Below are positions 20,101 to 28,717 of a stretch of DNA of 64,000 bases, piece after piece. Below the pieces are notes generated by a model, which saw nothing but the letters and a program-made list of their open reading frames with translations, was not told where the DNA came from and did not search any database. The DNA is taken from contig JAUIKM010000026.1 of NCBI GenBank assembly GCA_030430495.1, positions 1 to 64,000 of the forward strand, written 5' to 3'. The stretch comes from a bacterium. Lineage in GTDB: Bacteria > Bacteroidota > Ignavibacteria > Kapaibacteriales > UBA7675. Position 1 is the first letter of the stretch. Each line of letters opens with the position of its first letter. A program made the position numbers and the translations under genes.

Positions 20101-21687
20101 ATGTTGCTACGTAAAGGCTGGGCGCTGCTGCTTGTTTGTTTAAGCGCGTTCTGTTTAACAGTTAACCTGAAGGCGCAGGAGGAGAGCGGCGCGGTCGACG
20201 GCGCGGGGCTCGACGATTTTGAGCCGATCGACTACGAGGCCAACGGGGATATCGGTCTGCGTTTTGCCGATGGCCAGAATGACCTCAGCATGCTCGGCAC
20301 GCTTGGTTTGACCTCGCTCGATCCCAATTATTTCTCCGGTTCCTTCGGTCTGGCGTTTATCGACGACAAAACCTATCTTATGCTGCGTTTGCAGCCCGAG
20401 TTAACATTTGGCAAGTTCGGCGTCGGCCTCGACTTCCCGATTGTCTACGGTCTGGACGACGGCTCGCTGCGCACGAACGAGTACGAGGACGGCGCGGGTA
20501 TTCTGCGTTTTATTCGTTATCTGCGTTACGGCCACAAACGCGTCGACCCGCTGTACATCCGCGTGGGCGACTTAAACGCGGTGAGTCTCGGCTCCGGATT
20601 TATCATGTACCGCTACAACAATTCGGCCAGTTTTGAGCGCCGCGCCGTTGGTGTCTCGTTTGACGTGCACTCGGAGGACGGCTACGGCGTGGAGGGTGTC
20701 TTCGGCGACTTCAGCGATCCGGCGGTGATGGGTCTGCGGCCGTACGTGCGCCCTCTGGTGCTGCTGGACAGTGAGATTCCGATACTCAAAAATATTGAAC
20801 TTGGTCTGCCGATTGTGCGGGACAACGGCGATTTTGCCACGCCCGCCGGCAGTTCAATTACGGCCTGGGGCGTCGACGGCGCGCTGCCGATCGGCCTGAC
20901 GAGTTTGTTAACACTGACGCCCTACGCGGCCTGGTCCACCTTGTCCATCAGCGAGCGCGACACGATTCTGGACTCCTACGTTTTTACCGATGACGGCACG
21001 GAGGAATTCGAACCCGGTTCGGGCACGGCGGTCGGTGTTAACATGGTATTGCAGGTGCCGGGCAGCTTCCTGACGCTTTCGGCCAAGTTGGAGCGGCGCT
21101 GGTTCGGTCCGTATTTCAGCGGCTCGTATTTTGATCCGATTTATTCGGCCAATAAATTCAGCGGTGCCCGCAGCATCCGGGAGTCGGGCGACACGATAGA
21201 TATCGGCACGCACCCGACGCGCAAGCTGTTAAGTTCGGAAGACAATCAGGGCTGGTTCGGCGCGCTTTACGGCAATATATTCGGCAAACTGCTGGTGGGC
21301 GGCAGTCTGCAGATTCCGGATGTTAAACGCACTATTGAAATTCCCGGCACAACGGCTACCGTCGCCAACGGCGCGACGCTGCACGTGGAGGCGCGCGCGG
21401 ACGATTTGTTAACCGATTTCCTGATCGGCGCGCGTTACGACCGCAACTACATTCGGGACGTCGGCGACGCTTTCAAGCTGGACGAGCGCTCGGTTATCAA
21501 CGCCGTGGTGGCCCGCAAGCTGGGCGATTATCTGCGGCTGGGCCTGCACTATCGCTGGACTTTTGCGGAGGTCGACGGCCGGACGGAGTCGACGTACTTC
21601 GTCTTCCCATATGTCAGCATCACGATCGGGCTGGGCGGCGGCGACACGGCTCAGCCTGAACAGAATGACGAAGGCGATGACAATTAA
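20101..21687 (+). CDS. Predicted outer-membrane beta-barrel protein
   Basis: A 528-residue protein with a clear signal peptide (LLLVCLSAFCLTVNLKAQ). The mature part has alternating amphipathic strands rich in Tyr, Phe and Gly (LRFADGQNDLSMLGTLGL, GLDFPIVYGLDDG, ALYGNIFGKLLVGGSLQI) and ends in an aromatic strand (YFVFPYVSITIGLGGGD), as expected for a barrel. No specific family is recognised. The ATG at 20101 is chosen over an in-frame ATG 75 bases upstream because it begins the signal peptide. The stop lies inside the start region of the next lipoprotein gene, so the two are probably translationally coupled. Confidence 0.7.
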   Translation: MLLRKGWALLLVCLSAFCLTVNLKAQEESGAVDGAGLDDFEPIDYEANGDIGLRFADGQNDLSMLGTLGLTSLDPNYFSGSFGLAFIDDKTYLMLRLQPELTFGKFGVGLDFPIVYGLDDGSLRTNEYEDGAGILRFIRYLRYGHKRVDPLYIRVGDLNAVSLGSGFIMYRYNNSASFERRAVGVSFDVHSEDGYGVEGVFGDFSDPAVMGLRPYVRPLVLLDSEIPILKNIELGLPIVRDNGDFATPAGSSITAWGVDGALPIGLTSLLTLTPYAAWSTLSISERDTILDSYVFTDDGTEEFEPGSGTAVGVNMVLQVPGSFLTLSAKLERRWFGPYFSGSYFDPIYSANKFSGARSIRESGDTIDIGTHPTRKLLSSEDNQGWFGALYGNIFGKLLVGGSLQIPDVKRTIEIPGTTATVANGATLHVEARADDLLTDFLIGARYDRNYIRDVGDAFKLDERSVINAVVARKLGDYLRLGLHYRWTFAEVDGRTESTYFVFPYVSITIGLGGGDTAQPEQNDEGDDN

Positions 21688-22201
21688 ACACCTTTTAAAC
21701 AGCCTTTTTTTGTTCGTCACGCTGTGCGGCGCAGTTGTGTTGACGGCGTCGTCCTGCGCGTCCGGCTCCGGGCGGAAAAGCGATCAGGAAGAGTTAAAAC
21801 CCATCATCTACAAAGCGCCGGGCAGTATTGAGACGGACGGCGAAGAGACGGACATCGAGCTGCACTACTGTATGATTCGCGGCCGGATTTTAACGGTCGA
21901 CGCGGCGTCCGGGCGCAGTTCCAACCGCATGGACCCTTGTGCCTACGCGCCGTGCATGGCGACCGTCGTGATTTTGACTGCGCGGTGCACTGCGGGCTCA
22001 GCGGCTCAACTTGAGGCCGGCGACACGGTGACTGTGCGGTTCACGCGCTCGCTTGCGGCTTCGGCCGAGCTCCCGCTGGATGTAAGCTGGAATCATCCGG
22101 GCCTGCGGAAAGGCGATGAGTTTGGGGCCAGGCTGGATGTGCGGATGCTGCCGCCGGCGGGAGTGGAGTTTGTGGTGGGGGAGTATGAGAGGGGGGAATA
22201 A
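21677..22201 (+). CDS. Small lipoprotein coupled to the beta-barrel gene
   Basis: A 174-residue protein with a lipoprotein signal (VVLTASSC) and no recognised family. A Cys-containing middle (DPCAYAPCMATV) and a beta-rich C-terminal half resembling a small OB- or Ig-like fold (GDTVTVRF, DEFGARLDVRM) can be seen. The start at 21677 overlaps the stop of the barrel gene by 11 bases; an in-frame ATG 12 bases earlier is also possible. The overlap suggests that the two products work together in the outer membrane. A variant TTGTTCGTCA of the dispersed motif lies in the signal-peptide codons at 21710-21719. Confidence 0.62.
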   Translation: MTIKHLLNSLFLFVTLCGAVVLTASSCASGSGRKSDQEELKPIIYKAPGSIETDGEETDIELHYCMIRGRILTVDAASGRSSNRMDPCAYAPCMATVVILTARCTAGSAAQLEAGDTVTVRFTRSLAASAELPLDVSWNHPGLRKGDEFGARLDVRMLPPAGVEFVVGEYERGE

Positions 22202-22204
22202 TAT

Positions 22205-22230
22205 TGGACTGTCCCCCAAACTCGGAAGTC
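22205..22230. mobile_element. Possible terminal end of an IS3-family element
   Basis: The sequence starting TGGACTGTCCCCCAAACTCG just outside the transposase remnant looks like the TG-beginning terminal repeat of IS3-family (IS150-like) elements. The opposite end could not be found, so the element is incomplete. Confidence 0.35.
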
Positions 22231-22760
22231 AAGTCAGGTTTGCATTGAGTCGTTCGGATTGAATTGGGCTGCAATTGTTTAATGCTGAATGCAGCCGGTA
22301 TTTGTTGTAATACAGTTCGATGTATTCAAAGATGTCTGCTCGTGCGATGCTGCGCGTCGGGTAGGCGCCACCAGCGCCGGATTCGCGCTTTTACGTAGCC
22401 ACCATGATTCGGCCGGAGCGTTGTCGTGAAAATTGCCTTTGCCGCTCATGCTCTGAACGACGCCACGTGTTGCCAGGAGGGTTTGAACGCCATGCGAGGC
22501 AAAGGTGCTGCCGCGATCCGAATGCAGGATCAATCCTTTGTCGGGTCGCCGCAGTTCCAGCGCCATGGTCAGAGCATTGCACACTATGTGCCGGTTATTG
22601 CGATGGCTCATTGACCAGCCGACAATGCGTTTGCTGCACAGGTCCGGAACCGTCGTCACATACAACCAGCCTTCCTTTGTCGGGACATAGGTCGTATCGG
22701 TTAACCACACTTTGTCGATCGCATCGACGGTGAAGCGTTGGTTCAGGAGATTCGGCGCAA
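22229..22760 (-). pseudogene. Decayed IS3-family transposase (orfB)
   Basis: The remnant covers the C-terminal two thirds of an IS3-family OrfB integrase. In one frame it reads PIAPNLLNQRFTVDA, VWLTDTTYVPT (first catalytic Asp), LILHSDRGS (second Asp) and GNFHDNAPAESWW (catalytic Glu). Just after AESWW the frame shifts. The next frame carries an in-frame stop at once and then the usual tail, seen as ADIFEYIELYYNKYRLHSAL ending about 22229. Upstream of 22760 the frame runs into a stop, and no OrfA or N-terminal half is visible. At least one frameshift and one truncation make it non-functional. It sits between the lipoprotein gene and the WD40 gene and marks a past insertion. Confidence 0.82.
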
Positions 22761-23346
22761 TCGGCAGTTTACAGACTCATTTTGAAACGACCGACTGCAT
22801 TCCGTTGTTTTCGGCGGTCGGCCAGTTGCTTCGCAACGCCCAAACATTTCGAAATTCCAACCTGCGTTGGCGGCTTAAACATGTAGTTGCATCGCAGCCG
22901 ATTTACCGGCCTGCTATTGTGCAAGGCTGAGAAATTCCAACCAATTGACAAACAAAAAAGTCATAAAGCGCACCGCAGGTGACGCGCTCAAGCCGCAAGT
23001 AAAAAATAATCGTCAAAAATCGTCCCGCCGGAAGCGACCGGTGCCAGGCCAATTGCCGCTAAAGTCGAATAAGCGAGCGAACAAACCATCAGCACGCCCG
23101 GTCAGGCAGAAACACGATCAATATTACGTACCCGGCAATAAACGACACTTCAGGCCGCCGCAGATCGTTTTGGCCATGGAGCAATGGGTAATCATTCGGT
23201 ACAAACGCTCCGCGGCGCGCGTCAACTGGATTGGCAGTCAAAAAAGCTGTAAATTCCGCGCGTGTGAGTCCAATGTGGGAAGAGTCCCGGAAAAGCCGGG
23301 GACGGACACGGACCGCGGATGGAATTCAGCAGGAAAGGAAGATAAA
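22761..23346. other. Gene-free stretch upstream of the WD40 gene
   Basis: An open frame runs through here into the WD40 gene, but it has no coding character and precedes a much better start with its own signal peptide. The stretch holds one exact dispersed motif (22946-22955, minus) and no other recognised feature. Confidence 0.5.
22946..22955 (-). repeat. TTGTTTGTCA dispersed motif (exact copy)
   Basis: Exact core on the minus strand, preceded by TGACTTTT and followed by ATTGG, so a TGAC...GTCA dyad is present. It lies about 400 bases before the WD40 gene. Confidence 0.6.
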
Positions 23347-24795
23347 ATGCAGGGAAACAACATGGTGCGCTACGGATTTCTGGCCGCCCTGATGGCATTG
23401 CTGCCGCTGGGACAGGCGCAGGCATTCGACGTGCAGATAGACTGGCGCAAGGACGCGCATAGAGCCCCGGTGAACGCCGTCGCCTTCTCGGACGATGGAC
23501 GACTGGTCGGCTCCGCCGGTCACGATAAGTGGCTGCGCTTGTTTCACACCGCCGACGGTGTGGAATTCCGCACGCTCAAACTGAAAGACCTGGGCGAGAT
23601 GCTGCCGACGCCGCAGAAATTTGCTCCGGCCGTCAGCCTGGAACCGTCGCCCGGAGCGCCCGCTATGAGCGCTCATCCATTTTTATACGGTTTTCACGAC
23701 ATCACATTCGCCGCCGGCCTGCCGCTGGTGGCCTCCGCTTTTACGGTGAAATACAAGGACGACTACGACAATATTGCGGCTACGGCCGGTTTTGTGCTCA
23801 TCTGGAATTACCAGACCGATGCGCGCCGCCTGGTGCCCATTTTTGAAGAGGAGGGCGGCAGCAAATGCACGCCGCTGCGCGCCGTGGAGTTTTCGCCCGA
23901 CGGCGAGACACTGGCCTGCGCGGGCGACAACGGCAGCCTGACGCTGATCGATGCGCTTAACGGCCGCAAATTTTACTCCGTAATGACGCCGGCCGAAGCC
24001 GTGTCCGCAATGGCATTTTCCGCCGACGGACGCCTGCTGGCCTCGGGCGGCAAGGAAAACGTGACGCTCTACGACGCACGCACGGGCCTGGAGCTGCAAC
24101 AGTACGACAACGGCAAACAACGGCCGCACGTGCTGGCTTTTTCGCCCGACGGACAGCAGCTCTACTCGGGCGGCTACGACAGCAAACTGCGCGTATTCGA
24201 CACGGCCGGCGGCGAGGAAATCGCCATCATGAAAGAATTTGAAAGCTGCGTGCGCGGGGTGGTGTTTACGGCCGACGGCAAGTTCGCCATCGCCGCGGCG
24301 CTGGACCGCAAACTGCGTTTTTACCAGACGAGCGATCACAGGGAACTGGACGTCTTCGGCGCGATCGAAGAACGTCACAACGCGCTGGCCATGTCGCCCG
24401 ACGGGCGTTTCATGATGCTCGGGACAATGAGCGGCGCGCTGCTGAAACTGACGCTGCCTTTCAGCATGAATCCGCGCTCGGTCTCGCTCTACGACAACGG
24501 CGCAACGCCGGCCGCGACTCCGTCGGACTTCAGCAGTGACCAGTACATGTTTGTCGGTCCCAACCCGGCCGACCAGGGCACGGCGATCGAGTGGCGTCTG
24601 GAGCGCGGCGCACGCGTCAGGCTGGAAATCCACAATGCCTTCGGCGAGATCATCGCGGTTCTGGCCGATGAGCGCCTCTCGGCAGGCGACCACCTGCGCC
24701 GCTGGAATATCGGCGAAGCGCCCTCCGGCGTCTACTACGCCCGCCTGAGCGTGGACGGCAACAAGACAGTCCGAAAGGTTGTTGTAAACCATTGA
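23347..24795 (+). CDS. WD40 beta-propeller protein with T9SS sorting domain
   Basis: A secreted protein of 482 residues. The ATG at 23347 is chosen because AGGAAAGGAAG lies just before it and a signal peptide follows (GFLAALMALLPLGQAQA). WD40-type repeats fill the body: VNAVAFSDDGRLVGSAGHDK, LRAVEFSPDGETLACAGDN, VSAMAFSADGRLLASGGKE, HVLAFSPDGQQLYSGGYDS and VRGVVFTADGKFAIAAALD. The last 85 residues are a type A sorting domain (MFVGPNPADQGTAIEW, EIHNAFGEIIAVL, APSGVYYARLSVDG), so it is a T9SS cargo candidate. Its stop overlaps the TTG start of chrA by four bases (TTGA). That is an odd operon partner for a secreted propeller and implies translational coupling. Confidence 0.85.
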   Translation: MQGNNMVRYGFLAALMALLPLGQAQAFDVQIDWRKDAHRAPVNAVAFSDDGRLVGSAGHDKWLRLFHTADGVEFRTLKLKDLGEMLPTPQKFAPAVSLEPSPGAPAMSAHPFLYGFHDITFAAGLPLVASAFTVKYKDDYDNIAATAGFVLIWNYQTDARRLVPIFEEEGGSKCTPLRAVEFSPDGETLACAGDNGSLTLIDALNGRKFYSVMTPAEAVSAMAFSADGRLLASGGKENVTLYDARTGLELQQYDNGKQRPHVLAFSPDGQQLYSGGYDSKLRVFDTAGGEEIAIMKEFESCVRGVVFTADGKFAIAAALDRKLRFYQTSDHRELDVFGAIEERHNALAMSPDGRFMMLGTMSGALLKLTLPFSMNPRSVSLYDNGATPAATPSDFSSDQYMFVGPNPADQGTAIEWRLERGARVRLEIHNAFGEIIAVLADERLSAGDHLRRWNIGEAPSGVYYARLSVDGNKTVRKVVVNH

Positions 24796-26003
24796 TAATA
24801 AATAAGTTGCGCGAAATCGCCGCGGTGTTTCTGAAGCTGGGACTCATCGGCTTTGGCGGACCTGCGGCGCACATCGCCATGATGGAAGACGAAGTCGTCA
24901 CCCGCCGCAAGTGGATGACGCGCGAACACTTTCTGGACCTGCTGGGCGCCACCAATCTCATTCCCGGTCCCAACTCAACCGAAATGGCTATTCACGCCGG
25001 CTACCACCGCGCGGGCGTGGCGGGCATGCTGGTGGCGGGCTGGTGTTTTATACTGCCGGCCGTTCTTTCAACCGGCTTGCTGGCCTGGGTCTACGTCGAA
25101 TACGGAACTATTCCGGCAATCGAACCGCTGTTTAACGGCATCAAACCGGCCGTCATCGCCATCATCTTTGCCGCCCTTCTCAAACTCGGTAAAAAGGCCA
25201 TCAAAGGCTGGAGGACGCTGATAATCGGTCTGGCGACGGGCGTGCTGCTCTTCGGCGGAGTGAGCGAGGTGATCGCCATCCTCGTCGGCGGACTGGCGGG
25301 CGGCGCGTGGCTGCGTCTGGGCCGCAGCGACAATGACGGCAATTCAGGCGCGATGTCCGACGATAAACCGGGCGCAGGGACAGATCAGGCGGACGACAGG
25401 GGCGTTAAAAAATCCGGATTCGGACTTTTGTTAACACCGGTCATTCCGATTACAGCGGCGGCGGGAGGGGTGGCGGTCTCGCTCACGCAACTGGGCTGGT
25501 CGTTTCTGAAAATAGGCGCGGTGCTGTTCGGCAGCGGTTATGTGTTGATCGCCTTTCTGGAGGGCGAATTCGTCGAGAGTCTGGGCTGGCTGACGCAGCA
25601 GCAGCTGCTGGACGCGGTGGCGATGGGGCAGTTCACGCCCGGCCCGGTTTTGTCGACCGCCACCTTCGTCGGTTACGTGATGGCGGGCGTTCCCGGTGCG
25701 ATTGTCGCTTCACTGGCAATCTTTTTGCCCTCGTTTATTTTTGTGGCGGCTTTAAACCCGCTGATCCCGCGAATGCGCCAATCGCGATTGTTTTCGCACA
25801 TACTCGACGCTTTAAACGCTGCGGCTCTTGGGCTTATGGCGGCGGTGACTTTGCAGTTAACGTATGCAGTTGTGCAAGAGTGGACGGGCATCTTCATCTG
25901 CGTGGCAGCCATGATGTTGGTAGTTCGTTTTCCCAAACTCAACGCGGCCTGGATTGTTGTGGGCGGTGCGGCCTGCGGCTGGCTGTTGCACCTGTTTGTT
26001 TAA
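24792..26003 (+). CDS. chrA: Chromate transporter, two-domain ChrA
   Basis: An inner-membrane protein of 403 residues of the CHR family, which exports chromate by ion exchange. Both homologous halves are present. The N-terminal half has LKLGLIGFGGPAAHIAMMED and NLIPGPNSTEMAIHAG; the C-terminal half has FLKIGAVLFGSGYVLIAFLE and GQFTPGPVLSTATFVGY. A hydrophilic linker at about residues 176-205 separates the halves. Length and two-domain form match long-chain ChrA. The start is a TTG overlapping the stop of the WD40 gene; no good ATG is nearby, because the next Met residues (AHIAMMED) lie inside the first CHR motif. In vivo it could carry sulfate or another oxyanion. Confidence 0.9.
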   Translation: MIINKLREIAAVFLKLGLIGFGGPAAHIAMMEDEVVTRRKWMTREHFLDLLGATNLIPGPNSTEMAIHAGYHRAGVAGMLVAGWCFILPAVLSTGLLAWVYVEYGTIPAIEPLFNGIKPAVIAIIFAALLKLGKKAIKGWRTLIIGLATGVLLFGGVSEVIAILVGGLAGGAWLRLGRSDNDGNSGAMSDDKPGAGTDQADDRGVKKSGFGLLLTPVIPITAAAGGVAVSLTQLGWSFLKIGAVLFGSGYVLIAFLEGEFVESLGWLTQQQLLDAVAMGQFTPGPVLSTATFVGYVMAGVPGAIVASLAIFLPSFIFVAALNPLIPRMRQSRLFSHILDALNAAALGLMAAVTLQLTYAVVQEWTGIFICVAAMMLVVRFPKLNAAWIVVGGAACGWLLHLFV

Positions 26004-26060
26004 GTGCACGTCCCGGGCTTTTGCTGTCCGATTATTCTGACGGGCATACCAGATCGGCTT

Positions 26061-26138
26061 TCTCACCCGGCTCTCCGGATCGACTTTCAAGTCTGATTTT
26101 CTCACCCGGCTCTCAAGATCGACTTTCAAGTCTGGTTT
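26061..26138. repeat. Two tandem 39-base repeats
   Basis: Two head-to-tail units begin TCTCACCCGGCTCT and continue GATCGACTTTCAAGTCTG. They differ at only a few positions, and a partial third unit (AGATCGGCTTTC) precedes them. They lie 58 bases after chrA. No function is evident. Confidence 0.75.
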
Positions 26139-26465
26139 GCTTGACTGACCGTTTGCCTGATTCTCTTGTTTGGCCCGCCGGGAAGCGCCAGGTATATAGT
26201 TGTCGAGTCCGATGTTTCACGTCCCGGCTCCGTGCGCGATGTCCCGCGTCGTGTGTGCCGAGTCGTCATGCGCAGAGCGCGGATGCCGTCGGCGGGGGAG
26301 AAGCCGACCGTTTGCGCGACGAAAGCGAGCTTTGAGCGGTGGAATCCGGCGTTTGAATCGGAATGAAGATTTTGGCGTCGCAGCAAAAGCGCGGCCGCGC
26401 GGTGGGCCGATGAACGGGAGGTTTGAGCGGGTTAACGGGCAGGTTTGAGGGTTAAACGGAACGGC

Positions 26466-26575
26466 TGGAAATTTTGGACGCACTTCCGGCTAGATCAGGG
26501 GTCCTCCCCGCCGCCGCCTCGACAGTCCTTTTACCATTACATATTATCCTCCCACCCCGAATCTCTTCAGGTTTT
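26466..26575 (-). repeat. Dispersed hairpin repeat, copy R2
   Basis: Read on the minus strand: CCTGAA-GAGA-TTCGGG hairpin, then GGTGGGAGGA, a variable AT-rich spacer, GGACTGTC, GGCGGCGGCGGGG and CCCCTGATCTAG. It aligns over about 110 bases with R3 at 8874-8996 and over the first half with R1 at 122-184. Confidence 0.55.
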
Positions 26576-26790
26576 TTTTCTGACAACTCCCGACAGATCA
26601 CTAGTACCTCCGCCGTACCTTCAACATTACAACGCATTTCTCCGGATTCCGAAAATTAATAACCAGGCGGTCGCAGAATCGTGTTCAACGTGCACGACAG
26701 CCCGCTGAACGGGAACAGAGCTCGCGACTCCGCTGCCGTCAAAAGAAAAATCCCAAAACAACTCACGTAGTCCCGCCGCCACCGTCCGGC

Positions 26791-27245
26791 TCAATCAACC
26801 GCTTCAAACAGGCGGCCTGGCTCTTCAACATTGCCGCGCTTCCCGACATTGTCAATGTCCTGGACCGCCGCGAGATCATTCAGCACCCTGCGGTAGAATG
26901 CGTCCTTTTGCTCAACCTGAACGAAGACCCTGATGCCGCTCTTGCGACTGCTCACCCAAAGATCGCCAAAGCGATGATCCAATCGCGCGTAACCTGGCCG
27001 TATTCAATCGTTCTGTCCTCGTTCCCGGTTTCGGTCAGGCTTGTGCCGTCCGTGCTCTTCCTTGTAGCCAGATTTTTGCGGAGCGGTAACGCAATGATCA
27101 GAGAGCCGGCCGCGCCAAAGACAAACATCAAGATCGTCGACACGGAACGGAAAACGCTCCCAAAAAAAACACACCGCGTCGCAGAGATATTCACGCCGCC
27201 GAACGTCCGGATTAACTTGCCTGATCTTGTCAGTCCGACCGTCAT
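26791..27245 (-). pseudogene. Possible frameshifted small membrane protein gene
   Basis: Two overlapping minus-strand frames look like halves of one gene. The first (27245 down to 26952) has a hydrophobic helix (VFRSVSTILMFVFGAAGSLI) and ends at a stop. The second continues in another frame (YARLDHRFGDLWVSSRKSG, FVQVEQKDAFYRRVLNDLAA) to a stop at 26791. Switching frame near 26985-27010 would give a protein of about 150 residues with a membrane anchor and a soluble tail. No family is recognised. It could also be two chance frames; the protein-like character of the second part is the main support. Confidence 0.35.
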
Positions 27246-27263
27246 ATGCCGTGTGTTTTATTA

Positions 27264-27294
27264 AACAAAAAGCCGTGCTATCCTGTGCACGGCT
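27264..27294 (-). terminator. Rho-independent terminator (minus strand)
   Basis: Perfect 8-base arms AGCCGTGC/GCACGGCT (27271-27294) with an 8-base loop are followed on the minus strand by TTTTTGTTTAAT. It lies about 40 bases after the end of the minus-strand lipoprotein gene. Confidence 0.85.
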
Positions 27295-27334
27295 CTTCGG
27301 AACTGCTGAAAGCGGCCTTGTTAAACCTTCGTTC

Positions 27335-28366
27335 CTACAACTTGATGTTCACCAACGGCAGCCTGAAACCATCCGTCCGCGGTGCGTTGTCGCCAAAGTT
27401 GTACAAAAGTGAGCTGTGTCGCATGCCCTCCAGCGTCGAATACCGCGCCGTGCCGGCGTCCGCTCCCGACTCAGGCCACATCAACACCGTCTCCGGTTGC
27501 GAACTGATGTACGACCGCGCTGCAACAATCGGCGGCACAATTAACATTGTTGAGTAAAACGTCAAGAGGCCCGCATCTGTCGAAATTGTTGCCCCAACGA
27601 CCCCGCCGGCCACCGCCCCGACGACAAATGAGCCGACCGACCCGAGAAATGCGCCGCCGAATGCTGCGCTGAAATCACCTTTTGCGTCGGAATCCGAGTC
27701 GACCAACACTATGAACGCCGAGGTAATCAATGGAGCGCCAACCAAAATGCCCAGTGTCATCACGTCGCCCGCCATATCAAAACCTACATCCCGGTCCAGC
27801 GTCAGAACCAGCGGAACGCCGATCCCAAGCATCCAGCCGGACGTAGCCGCCAGATAAATGCTCAGTTCACTGTTGCGCCGGTCGTTTTCCTCCAGATAAG
27901 CCAGCAGCCGCAACTGGTCTTTCGTCATTCGTTCAGGGATTCGATGCGTTGGCAGCACCGCGTAATTCAGGCTGTCGGGCGGAACCAGCAGTCTGACGTT
28001 GCTGAAATCGTACCATGACTGATGCAGCAGGTCAACCAACAGGGGCAAACCGAAAATCATGTCGGGAATCAACCAGGCCGGCTGAAAATTGGATTGGACA
28101 CTGACGTGCTGCTCGCGTTCACCGATGCGAAACGTCAGGCGCTGGTCCTTGTCGCAGGGCAGAAACACCTCAAACTGCTCGGACTCCGCATTCTGGGCCT
28201 CAAGCTCTTCGCCCGCGGCGTTATACACCTTCGTCTCCGGCGGCGCTTCCACTCGCACCGCGCTCTCCGACCCTTTGAGAATCGCCGCGCAGCTCATCAG
28301 TTGACACGCCAGGACCGGCAGCAACAGCAGTAACGGAATGTGCGTTTTCCTGGTGAAATTTTGCAT
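27335..28366 (-). CDS. Lipoprotein with glycine-zipper membrane segments
   Basis: A 343-residue protein with no recognised family. A lipoprotein signal (LLLLLPVLACQLMSC) is followed by about 130 soluble residues. Hydrophobic segments come next (SIYLAATSGWMLGIGVPLVL, VMTLGILVGAPLITSAFIVL), then a glycine-rich stretch (GGAFLGSVGSFVVGAVAGG) like the glycine zippers of some outer-membrane lipoproteins. A clear terminator follows the gene. The 461-base gap to the next plus-strand gene is long enough for divergent promoters. Localisation is inferred from the signal; the function is unknown. Confidence 0.65.
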   Translation of the reverse strand: MQNFTRKTHIPLLLLLPVLACQLMSCAAILKGSESAVRVEAPPETKVYNAAGEELEAQNAESEQFEVFLPCDKDQRLTFRIGEREQHVSVQSNFQPAWLIPDMIFGLPLLVDLLHQSWYDFSNVRLLVPPDSLNYAVLPTHRIPERMTKDQLRLLAYLEENDRRNSELSIYLAATSGWMLGIGVPLVLTLDRDVGFDMAGDVMTLGILVGAPLITSAFIVLVDSDSDAKGDFSAAFGGAFLGSVGSFVVGAVAGGVVGATISTDAGLLTFYSTMLIVPPIVAARSYISSQPETVLMWPESGADAGTARYSTLEGMRHSSLLYNFGDNAPRTDGFRLPLVNIKL

Positions 28367-28583
28367 GGTTTTGTTCCCGATCTAGTGCGGAATACCGGCA
28401 TCGCAGGACGTAGGACAGCGGCACGCTCCCGGCGATGATCAATAATCAATATAACCAATATCGGCCCGCCAGTGAAAGTTGAAAAGGCATTTTTGCGTAC
28501 CTGCGCCATTTGCCCTGTCGCGGCACTCCGGAAGATTGGCTGTTACGCAACCTGACTCCGGCCCTTTTTCCAGCATGATTTTC

Positions 28584-28593
28584 TTGTTTGTCA
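28584..28593 (+). repeat. TTGTTTGTCA dispersed motif (exact copy)
   Basis: Exact core preceded by TGATTTTC and followed by CGGGGAG. It is nearly identical over about 25 bases to the copy inside the DUF5686 gene at 50858-50867, although one is intergenic and the other codes for a signal peptide. Confidence 0.6.
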
Positions 28594-28717
28594 CGGGGAG
28601 AGAAGCGGCAAGTCTGTTAACAATTCACAAATAAAACGGTGGCGCGGATGTGTGCGCCGCCACAAAGATCGGACGCATCCGGCGCAACACATGGGAGTGT
28701 TAAACAGCCTGCGCAAA

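Larger units (their letters stand above)
26004..26790. other. Gene-free, repeat-bearing stretch after chrA
   Basis: No gene is recognised. It holds a 39-base tandem duplication (26061-26138), a divergent dispersed motif (TTGTTTGGCC at 26168-26177, preceded by CTGATTCTC) and dispersed repeat copy R2 on the minus strand (26466-26575). Confidence 0.5.

Noticed and set aside
22945-23346. N-terminal extension of the WD40 gene by 134 residues
   Set aside because: It is basic, has no homology, crosses a dispersed motif and would place the signal peptide in the middle of the protein.
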